DNA of 47,292 nucleotides, from contig DASSWB010000017.1 in assembly GCA_035705495.1 (NCBI GenBank), forward strand, positions 1 to 47,292, read 5' to 3'. The stretch's first letter is position 1, and each line of letters opens with the position of its first letter. Source of the stretch: DASSWB01 sp035705495. Its GTDB lineage: Bacteria; Bacteroidota; Bacteroidia; Flavobacteriales; Flavobacteriaceae. The notes below the pieces were generated by a model. The model saw only the letters and a list, made by a program, of their open reading frames with translations, ran no database searches and had not been told where the DNA came from. Both the position numbers and the translations under genes were made by a program. This document shows positions 26,795 through 34,088 of the stretch, piece by piece.

Positions 26795-28483
26795 ATGAAA
26801 AAATCATTTTTAAAATCTGTTTTTATTGCTGGATTTTCCGCAGTGATTTCAGTTGGATGTAGCAGTACAGCTCCCACAATAGTAGCAACCCCAATAGAGA
26901 ATATTGATACTTTACCGCTCAAAACAGCCGATCTATCAGATGTGCAGATGAAAAATTGGGGAGGAGCCGATCTTCTTGCCGATACCATTCCCGGAATGAG
27001 TGTACAAAAAGCTTATGACGAGCTCATAAAAGATTTTACCGGTGGAAAAAAAGTCATTGTAGGCGTTATTGATAGTGGTGTTGATATAGAGCACGAAGAT
27101 TTGGATGGAGTGATTTGGGTAAATGAGGATGAAATTCCGAATAATGGAAAAGATGATGATAAAAATGGATACATAGATGATATTCATGGTTGGAACTTCC
27201 TTGGAGATGCTGTAGAAGAAAATCTGGAATTCGTTCGGATATACAGAGACTTGAAACCAAAGTATGAAAATAAAACAGCAAGTTCAGTAAGCGCGGCCGA
27301 CAAAGAAGAATTTGAGCTTTATCAAAAAGCAAAAGCCGAATATGAGAAGCAATACAATGAAACAATTGCTCAGCAAGCGCAATACAATGCCATACATCAA
27401 CAGATGACCATGGCACATGAAGCGGTATCCAAAAAACTTGGTAAAGAAAATTATACCAAAGAAGATCTTGCCGCAATGGAAGCCAATACTCCAGAACTTC
27501 AGCAATCAAAAGCAATTTTGACACAAATGTTTAACTACGCTGATGAAGGAATTCCTGCCTTTATTGAACAAATAGAAGAAGGTGTGGAATATTTTTCAGG
27601 TCGAATTGATTCTCATTTCAATCTTGATTTGAACGCTAGAAAAATAGTTGGTGACAATCCAGATGATTTGAACGACAGAAATTATGGAAACAATGACGTT
27701 GACGGTCCAACAGAAGACAAGGAAGATGCTAAACACGGAACGCATGTTGCCGGAATCATAGCAGCCGAAAGAAATAATGGAATCGGAATGAACGGCGTTG
27801 CCAACAATGCAGAAATAATGGTTTTAAGAGCAGTTCCGGATGGAGACGAATACGATAAAGACATCGCATTGGCAATTCGATATGCGGTTGACAATGGCGC
27901 AAAAGTGATCAATACAAGTTTTGGAAAATATTTCTCGACCCATCCAGAATGGGTTATGGATGCAATACGATATGCTGAAGAAAATGATGTTTTAATCGTT
28001 AATGCAGCTGGTAACGAAGGAATTGATCTTGATGGAACTATGGTTTATCCAAATGATCAAACTCCAGAAAATCCTACCGAAATTGCCGACAATGTACTTA
28101 CAGTTGGTGCGTCGCATTATGACTACGGTTCCGATTTGGTAGCCGGTTTTTCCAACTACGGAAAATTGAACGTTGATATTTTTGCACCAGGTACCAAAAT
28201 TTGGTCAACCACTCCAAACAATGAATACGAGTTTTTACAAGGAACTTCCATGGCGGCTCCCAATGTAGCTGGAATCGCAGCTGTAATAAGATCTTATTAT
28301 CCTAAATTATCTGCTTCTGAAGTAAAACACATTATCATGGATAGTGGATTAACCACAAACGCTACGGTTGATGTTGGAACCGATATACCTGCCACCCTTA
28401 AGTTTAGTGAACTTTCTACTTCCGGAAAAATGGCAAACCTATATAACGCCCTTATTTTAGCGCAAGAAAGATCAAAAAACTAA
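26795..28483 (+). CDS. Subtilisin-like S8 serine protease, lipoprotein
   Basis: The 562-residue protein begins with a lipoprotein signal peptide (lipobox VISVGC, Cys22). The S8 triad is Asp93 (VIDSGVD), His314 (HGTHVAG) and Ser485 (GTSMAAP), with oxyanion Asn407 (AAGNEG). A Ca-loop-like DDDKNGYIDD stretch lies at about 120-129. About 150 residues between Asp93 and His314 are an extra charged, helical insertion (about 145-270), longer than in classical subtilisins. It probably degrades proteins at the cell envelope. The M1 peptidase gene begins 4 bases after its stop. Confidence 0.93.
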   Translation: MKKSFLKSVFIAGFSAVISVGCSSTAPTIVATPIENIDTLPLKTADLSDVQMKNWGGADLLADTIPGMSVQKAYDELIKDFTGGKKVIVGVIDSGVDIEHEDLDGVIWVNEDEIPNNGKDDDKNGYIDDIHGWNFLGDAVEENLEFVRIYRDLKPKYENKTASSVSAADKEEFELYQKAKAEYEKQYNETIAQQAQYNAIHQQMTMAHEAVSKKLGKENYTKEDLAAMEANTPELQQSKAILTQMFNYADEGIPAFIEQIEEGVEYFSGRIDSHFNLDLNARKIVGDNPDDLNDRNYGNNDVDGPTEDKEDAKHGTHVAGIIAAERNNGIGMNGVANNAEIMVLRAVPDGDEYDKDIALAIRYAVDNGAKVINTSFGKYFSTHPEWVMDAIRYAEENDVLIVNAAGNEGIDLDGTMVYPNDQTPENPTEIADNVLTVGASHYDYGSDLVAGFSNYGKLNVDIFAPGTKIWSTTPNNEYEFLQGTSMAAPNVAGIAAVIRSYYPKLSASEVKHIIMDSGLTTNATVDVGTDIPATLKFSELSTSGKMANLYNALILAQERSKN

Positions 28484-28487
28484 AACA

Positions 28488-30314
28488 ATGAAAAATTTAT
28501 TTTTAAGCATTTTCATAATTTCATCATTTACCGTTGCCGCCCAAAACAACACTAACTGTTATTGGCAACAACACGTGGATTACAAAATGGAAGTTGATAT
28601 GAACGTGGAAAATTTTAGGTACACCGGTGATCAAGAACTAGTGTACACAAATAATTCTCCGGATACGCTTACAAAAGTATTTTATCATCTCTATTTTAAT
28701 GCTTTTCAACCAGGAAGTGAAATGGACGTGCGTTCCAGAACCATCAAAGATCCAGATCCAAGGGTAGGAAGCAGAATTTCAGAATTAACTCCTCAAGAAC
28801 AGGGTTTTCTTCGCGTTACATCACTTTCCAAAAATGGAAAAGACTTGAAATATACCGAAGTGGGAACGGTTCTCGAAGTTGAATTGGATCAACCAATTCT
28901 TCCAGGCGAAAAAGTCAATTTTTCGATGAAATTTGAAGGACAAGTGCCTAAACAAATTCGGCGTTCGGGGAGAGAAAGCTCAGAAGGAATTGCGCTTTCC
29001 ATGAGTCAGTGGTATCCCAAAATGGCAGAATACGATTTTGAAGGCTGGCATGCAGATCCATATATTGGACGTGAGTTTCACGGTGTTTGGGGCGATTTTG
29101 ATGTAAAAATTACCATTGATAAAGATTATATTATCGGAAGCACGGGCTACCTTCAAAATCCCAATGAAATTGGCTATGGATATCAAGAAGAAGGAAAAAA
29201 AGTAAAACATAAAAATGATAAATTAACTTGGCATTTCGTAGCACCAAAAGTGCACGATTTTACTTGGGCCGCCGATCCTGATTATGTGCATGATAAAATC
29301 ACTGCCGCAGACGGAACAGTACTACATTTCTTTTATGAAGATGAACCAGAAATAAAAGAAAACTGGAAAAATCTTCAGCCTATCACAGAAAAAATGCTTT
29401 TGTATTTTAATGAACACATCGGCCCCTATCCATGGGATCAATATACCATCATACAAGGTGGTGATGGCGGAATGGAATATGCAATGCTCACATTGATTAC
29501 CGGAGAACGCAATTTCAATAGTTTGGTGGGAGTAACGGCACACGAGTTCGCACACGCTTGGTTTCAACATCTATTGGCAACAAACGAGAGCAAACACGAG
29601 TGGATGGATGAAGGATTCACCTCATATATTTCAGGATTGGCAATGAATTATGCAATGGGGAAATCCAATGAAAATGCCCATGTAGGTGCGACTAAAAGTT
29701 ACATCGGATTGGCAACCTCAGGTGTTGAACAGCCAATGACCACACATGCCGACAGATATATCTATAACGGTGCATATGGTGCCGCTGCTTATTCAAAAGG
29801 TGCGGTGTTTTTATCTCAATTGGAATATGTAATTGGTAAGGAAAATGTTGAAAAAACCCTAAAAAGATATTATGACGAATGGAAATTCAAACATCCTACG
29901 CCAAATAACTTTATCAGAATTGCAGAAAAAGTTTCGGGCGCTGAGTTGGATTGGTATTTAACCGATTGGACGAGAACCACAAACACAATTGATTATGCAA
30001 TCAAATCCGTGGAAACAGAAGGAAATAAAAGTAAAATTGTTTTGGAAAGAATTGGTTTGATGCCAATGCCAATAGATTTGACCATCAATTATAAAGATGG
30101 AAGTGAAGGCAAAGTTTATATTCCGCTGCAAATGATGAGATGGGAAAAACCTGTGACCCCAAATACCAGTGTTGCAAAAGATTGGGCATGGGCGATTCCT
30201 ACATATACTTTACTTATAAGCAACAATAAAGAAATTCAAAGTGTGGTGATTGACGAATCAGGTTTAATGGCCGATATCAATTCGAACAACAATACTTATG
30301 AAGTAAAAGAATAA
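28488..30314 (+). CDS. M1 family metallopeptidase
   Basis: The 608-residue protein has a signal peptide (about 1-18, ending VAAQ). It shows the M1 zinc motif HEFAH (352-356) with the third ligand Glu375 in DEGFTS, exactly 18 residues further, and the substrate-binding GGMEY (327-331), a variant of the family GAMEN. It is expected to be an exported aminopeptidase that removes N-terminal residues from peptides, which fits the endoprotease encoded just upstream. There is no type IX sorting domain, so it is likely periplasmic. A hairpin terminator follows. Confidence 0.92.
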   Translation: MKNLFLSIFIISSFTVAAQNNTNCYWQQHVDYKMEVDMNVENFRYTGDQELVYTNNSPDTLTKVFYHLYFNAFQPGSEMDVRSRTIKDPDPRVGSRISELTPQEQGFLRVTSLSKNGKDLKYTEVGTVLEVELDQPILPGEKVNFSMKFEGQVPKQIRRSGRESSEGIALSMSQWYPKMAEYDFEGWHADPYIGREFHGVWGDFDVKITIDKDYIIGSTGYLQNPNEIGYGYQEEGKKVKHKNDKLTWHFVAPKVHDFTWAADPDYVHDKITAADGTVLHFFYEDEPEIKENWKNLQPITEKMLLYFNEHIGPYPWDQYTIIQGGDGGMEYAMLTLITGERNFNSLVGVTAHEFAHAWFQHLLATNESKHEWMDEGFTSYISGLAMNYAMGKSNENAHVGATKSYIGLATSGVEQPMTTHADRYIYNGAYGAAAYSKGAVFLSQLEYVIGKENVEKTLKRYYDEWKFKHPTPNNFIRIAEKVSGAELDWYLTDWTRTTNTIDYAIKSVETEGNKSKIVLERIGLMPMPIDLTINYKDGSEGKVYIPLQMMRWEKPVTPNTSVAKDWAWAIPTYTLLISNNKEIQSVVIDESGLMADINSNNNTYEVKE

Positions 30315-30337
30315 TCTTTAACAGATGTATTTTTATT

Positions 30338-30378
30338 AAATTCCGTTTCGAGTGAAATCGAAACGGAATTTTATTTTT
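30338..30378 (+). terminator. Terminator of the MBL-subtilase-M1 run
   Basis: AAATTCCGTTTCGA and TCGAAACGGAATTT form a 14-bp stem (30338-30351 and 30358-30371) with a GTGAAA loop, followed by TTATTTTT. Confidence 0.85.
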
Positions 30379-30392
30379 AGTTTTACGAAATA

Positions 30393-30788
30393 ATGAACGA
30401 AACATTTCCATCCGAAGAAAAATTAAAAAGTAAAAAGCTGATCAACAGTCTGTTTTTGGAAGGAGATTCTGTATATCAATATCCAATCAAGCTGATTTTT
30501 TTCAAGATGGAAAAATCAGATAAAAATCAGTTTAAAACAGGAGTATCGGTTCCAAAAAGAAGTTTTAAAAAAGCCGTCGACCGCAATTATTTGAAAAGAT
30601 TATTACGGGAAGTTTATCGAAAAAACAGTCATTTTTTGAAAGACAACATGTCTGATTCTTATGCGTTTATGTTTATATATACAGCAAAAAGTATTGAGGA
30701 TTACAATCAGCTGTTTACGGCAATGGAAAAGCTCATGAAGAAATTTTTTGAAAAAGAAAAAGCAAATGAAAAAGTATCTGCAAAATAA
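30393..30788 (+). CDS. rnpA: Ribonuclease P protein component
   Basis: The 131-residue basic protein has the RnpA features: a conserved SKKLINSLFLEG start, KTGVSVPKRSFKKAVDRNYLKRLLREVYR (the RNR box with Arg/Lys-rich helix), and FMFIYTAK. It binds P RNA and helps cleave tRNA 5' leaders. The C-terminal 23 bases overlap the start of the S41 protease gene. Neither rpmH nor yidC is next to it. Confidence 0.93.
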   Translation: MNETFPSEEKLKSKKLINSLFLEGDSVYQYPIKLIFFKMEKSDKNQFKTGVSVPKRSFKKAVDRNYLKRLLREVYRKNSHFLKDNMSDSYAFMFIYTAKSIEDYNQLFTAMEKLMKKFFEKEKANEKVSAK

Positions 30789-32403
30789 ATTCATCCTTTT
30801 GGCAACTGCTTCGGCCGTTTTTGTTGCGACCGTCGGATTTAAATCTGATTTTTTTGAAATTGCAAAACAGATCGAAATCTTTACAACGCTCTATAAAGAA
30901 CTCAACATGAATTATGTTGACGAAACAAATCCGGCGCAACTAATGGATTCCGCAGTAAAAGGAATGCTGGAAGAACTTGATCCTTACACTCATTTTTGGA
31001 ACGAACAGGATGTGGAAGCGGCCAAAATCAGCAATTCCGGAGAATATACAGGAATAGGTGCTTTTATAAAAACTGAAAAAGATAATATTACGATTGTTGA
31101 ACCTTACAAAGATTATCCAGCCGATAAAGCTGGTTTGAAAGCGGGTGACGAAATTGTAAAAATTGGAGATATCAATATTTCCGATTTTAGTGAAAATGCA
31201 GCGGAACTCCTTCAAGGCGCACCAAACACAAAAGTAGAACTGACCTATCGCCGGCAAGGCAAACAATTTACCACTACTTTGACACGTGGCGCTGTAGAAA
31301 TAAAAGCAGTTCCTTTTTATCAATTGTTGGATAACAATATCGGATATATTGTGCTGGCAAAATTCAACAGAAAAGCATCCCAAGAAACCAAGGAAGCCTT
31401 AATCGATCTTAAATCGAAAGGTGCTACGCGTATTATTTTGGATTTAAGAGGAAATCCTGGCGGATTGTTGACAGAAGCTATCAATGTTTCAAATTTGTTC
31501 ATCAACAAAGGTGAACTGGTAACCACTACAAAATCGGTTATAGAAAAATACAATAAAGAGTATCATACACAACATGAACCGGTTGATATTCAAATTCCAC
31601 TTGCTATTTTGGTAGATGGAAAAAGTGCTTCTGCAAGCGAAATTGTTGCAGGTTCTTTACAAGATTTAGATCGAGCGGTGATTGTTGGGGGAAGAAGTTT
31701 TGGAAAAGGACTGGTTCAACGACCTAAAAAATTACCTTACGGAACTCAACTCAAAATCACCATTTCAAGATACTACACGCCAAGCGGAAGATGTATTCAA
31801 GCATTGGATTATTGGCACCGGGATGACGAAGGAAATGCGGTTCGGACAAAATCGGAAGATTACAATGAGTTTTTGACTAAAAATGGAAGAAAAGTTTATG
31901 ATGGTGGCGGAATTATGCCAGATGTTGTGTTGCCAACTTCCCAATTAAGCACTTTTACTTCGGCTTTGGAAAATGAGGATATGATTTTTGATTTTGCAAC
32001 ACAATACTTTTATTCACATGAAGTTAAGGATGTCGCAAATTTTTCATTTCCCGAAAACGATTATAAAAATTTCATGGATTTTTTAAAGGAAAAAAAATTC
32101 GATTATACCTCTGAAAGTGAATCGCTTTTACAAAAATCCTTGGAAAATGCGAAAGATGAAAATACCGATAAATCAGTGATGAAATCTTACGAAAATTTAT
32201 TGGCCGAAATCAATAAAAATCAGCAGCAACTACTGATCGACAAAAAAGCTGAAATCACTACTGCAATTACTTCGGAAATTATAAAAAGGTATTTCTATAT
32301 GGAGGGATTGTATAATTTTTACATAGAAAATAATCCGGAAATCCTGAAGAGCAAGGAAATATTGAATGATTTGAACCAATACAACAAAATTTTAAAATTG
32401 TAA
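30766..32403 (+). CDS. S41 family C-terminal processing protease
   Basis: From the ATG at 30766 the protein has 545 residues and starts with MKKYLQNKFILLATASAVFV, a signal or anchor sequence. An ATG at 30748 adds only a short basic extension. A PDZ domain follows (about 80-160; GIGAFIKTEKDNI, DYPADKAGLKAGDEI). The S41 core has LDLRGNPGG, the catalytic Ser in GKSASASE and the general-base Lys in RSFGKGLVQ. It cleaves proteins in the periplasm near their C-termini. Overlap with rnpA suggests co-transcription. Confidence 0.9.
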   Translation: MKKYLQNKFILLATASAVFVATVGFKSDFFEIAKQIEIFTTLYKELNMNYVDETNPAQLMDSAVKGMLEELDPYTHFWNEQDVEAAKISNSGEYTGIGAFIKTEKDNITIVEPYKDYPADKAGLKAGDEIVKIGDINISDFSENAAELLQGAPNTKVELTYRRQGKQFTTTLTRGAVEIKAVPFYQLLDNNIGYIVLAKFNRKASQETKEALIDLKSKGATRIILDLRGNPGGLLTEAINVSNLFINKGELVTTTKSVIEKYNKEYHTQHEPVDIQIPLAILVDGKSASASEIVAGSLQDLDRAVIVGGRSFGKGLVQRPKKLPYGTQLKITISRYYTPSGRCIQALDYWHRDDEGNAVRTKSEDYNEFLTKNGRKVYDGGGIMPDVVLPTSQLSTFTSALENEDMIFDFATQYFYSHEVKDVANFSFPENDYKNFMDFLKEKKFDYTSESESLLQKSLENAKDENTDKSVMKSYENLLAEINKNQQQLLIDKKAEITTAITSEIIKRYFYMEGLYNFYIENNPEILKSKEILNDLNQYNKILKL

Positions 32404-32409
32404 AAACGC

Positions 32410-32865
32410 TCAAGATTCGGTATCAATATCCCTGATCATGGCAATATGCGGAATACCATCTTCTAAATATCCGTTTCCAATTTGTTCAAATCCGTGGGAT
32501 TCATAAAATTTGACTAGATATTCCTGGGCTGAAATTTTTATTCTTTTTGTTTTGAAAAATTGTTCTACAGCTAAAATAGAGGCTTTCATTAATTCATGAC
32601 CGTAACCATATTTCCGCTGATTTTCTTTTACGAGAACCCTTCCTATTGAAGCTTCTTTAAAATAATCTCCGGGAGCAAAACATCGTGCATACGCAACTAC
32701 TTCCGAATCCTTTATACCAATCAAGTGTATGGCTTTCTGGTCTTTCCCGTCAATATCCTGATAAACGCAATCCTGCTCTACCACAAATACTTCCGATCTC
32801 AGTCGAAGAATTTGATACAGTTCGGTTGAAGTAAGTTCCGAAAAGTTTTTCGAGAAAATTTTCAA
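32410..32865 (-). CDS. elaA: GNAT family N-acetyltransferase, ElaA-like
   Basis: The 151-residue protein opens, from a TTG start at 32865, with MKIFSKNFSELTSTELYQILRLRSEVF, and has VFVVEQDCVYQD and the acetyl-CoA loop RVLVKENQRKYGYGHELM. This matches the ElaA type of GNAT acetyltransferase. The acetylated substrate is unknown. It is 10 bases after the rpiB stop on the same strand, so probably co-transcribed, and is convergent with the S41 gene (6-base gap). Confidence 0.85.
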   Translation of the reverse strand: MKIFSKNFSELTSTELYQILRLRSEVFVVEQDCVYQDIDGKDQKAIHLIGIKDSEVVAYARCFAPGDYFKEASIGRVLVKENQRKYGYGHELMKASILAVEQFFKTKRIKISAQEYLVKFYESHGFEQIGNGYLEDGIPHIAMIRDIDTES

Positions 32866-32875
32866 ATTAAAAATT

Positions 32876-33307
32876 TTATTTGCACGGAATTTTACTCACT
32901 CTGTTTTGATGTCTTCCGCCAGCGAAATCCGTTTTCAAGAAGGTTTTCAACATTTCAACAGCTTGGGGGATTGAAGTAAATCTCGCCGGAATACAAAGTA
33001 TATTGGCATCGTTATGTTCGCGCGCAAGAGAAGCTATTTCCTTGGTCCAACAAAGTGCAGCACGAACTCCTTTGTGTTTATTTGCTGTGATCGCAACACC
33101 ATTTCCGCTACCACAAATTACCACCCCAAAATCTGCTTTATTATTTTCAACATCACCTGCAACAGGATGAACAAAATCTGGATAATCTACACTTTCTTGT
33201 GAATCGGTTCCATAATTCTCGAAATCTATATTTTCTTGTTTCAGAAAATCAAGAATGGCATATTTGTATTCGGTTCCAGCGTGGTCATTACCAATGGCTA
33301 TTTTCAT
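32876..33307 (-). CDS. rpiB: Ribose-5-phosphate isomerase B
   Basis: The 143-residue protein has the RpiB/LacAB signature: MKIAIGNDHAG (His9), YPDFVHPVA, GVVICGSGNGVAITANK with catalytic Cys65, and REHNDANIL. It interconverts ribose 5-phosphate and ribulose 5-phosphate in the cytoplasm. A TACCTTTG -7 element (33322-33329) lies 15 bases upstream of its start. To its left is elaA. Confidence 0.95.
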   Translation of the reverse strand: MKIAIGNDHAGTEYKYAILDFLKQENIDFENYGTDSQESVDYPDFVHPVAGDVENNKADFGVVICGSGNGVAITANKHKGVRAALCWTKEIASLAREHNDANILCIPARFTSIPQAVEMLKTFLKTDFAGGRHQNRVSKIPCK

Positions 33308-33321
33308 AAAAAATGTTTTTT

Positions 33322-33329
33322 CAAAGGTA
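33322..33329 (-). promoter_or_regulatory. -7 element of rpiB
   Basis: TACCTTTG on the minus strand fits TAnnTTTG, about 15 bases before the rpiB ATG at 33307. Confidence 0.45.
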
Positions 33330-33879
33330 GAAAAAATTGAAATGAGGCTGGCATTTTAGTAACTGTTGACAAGAAATTTTAATCCTTTAGAAATCAATAT
33401 CTTAAAATTTTATTAAAATGTCAGTAAGTATTGGTAAAAATATTAAGATTTTTTTTGGTTTTATCATTAATATTTACAATACAGAAATGCAGATCAGAAA
33501 TCCAAATTTATTTGTGAATTAGAAACCAAAAGTTATTAAACAACCAATCGTATTTTTTCAATTCAAATAAAGTTTAAACTTGTTAAAGAAAATATAAATT
33601 CAAAATTATCAACCGTTGTTAATAGAATACTAAAAATCCATAAGACTCAAGCATTTATATGTAACAAACACTGTTGACAACCTGTGACAAAATCAAAATT
33701 CAATAAATAAAAAGAAAACCTGAAAAAAGTTATTACACATATCAACAGCCAATAATAAACATCAAAAAGTTTTAAATTAATTAAAAAGAAAAATGATTTA
33801 TATTACTATTGTTTACAACTTCAGTTTTAAACTTTCCTAAATTAATTATTGAATATTTTTATTTTAGTGATTGTATTTT

Positions 33880-33901
33880 GCCTCTAAAATTTGAGGCTTT
33901 T
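33880..33901 (+). terminator. Possible small hairpin terminator in the non-coding region
   Basis: GCCTC and GAGGC arms (33880-33884 and 33893-33897) flank an AT-rich loop and precede TTTT. It could end a short plus-strand transcript in the rpiB-rnr gap, but the stem is only five bp plus a weak AT extension. Confidence 0.3.
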
Positions 33902-33980
33902 GATGTTAAGGAAATTTTAAACTTTTATTTGATTCTATAACTTTCCGAGCTAAAAACAAATTTTTAAGCTAGATAAGAAT

Positions 33981-33988
33981 TAAGTTTG
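33981..33988 (+). promoter_or_regulatory. Possible -7 element of rnr
   Basis: TAAGTTTG fits TAnnTTTG and would give a leader of about 100 bases to the rnr ATG. The leader contains a stem-loop AGATAAA/TTTATCT (34056-34074) directly before the GAGGAG Shine-Dalgarno (34075-34080). Confidence 0.4.
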
Positions 33989-34088
33989 CTGAAATTAATA
34001 TCGTTCCTATTAAATTATAGAACAATAATCTATAAGATGGGAGATACACAAAACCAGATAAAAATCATTTATCTGAGGAGTTAGAATT

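Larger units (their letters stand above)
33308..34088. other. Long AT-rich non-coding region, candidate replication origin
   Basis: This is the only stretch over 300 bases without a gene in the window. I see no open frame or family hit in it. It is strongly AT-rich, with long A/T runs. It holds two copies of CTGTTGACAA (33363-33372 and 33671-33680), TTATCAACC (33606-33614), ATATCAACA (33739-33747) and TTATTACACA near 33730, all resembling degenerate DnaA boxes (TTATNCACA). The first half carries the rpiB promoter and the second half the rnr leader. An origin is an inference from composition, length and the nearby parS. Confidence 0.35.

Noticed and set aside
28565..28580. CACGTG word as a second parS
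   Set aside because: The flanks are AACAACACGTGGATTA, not TGTT..AACA.
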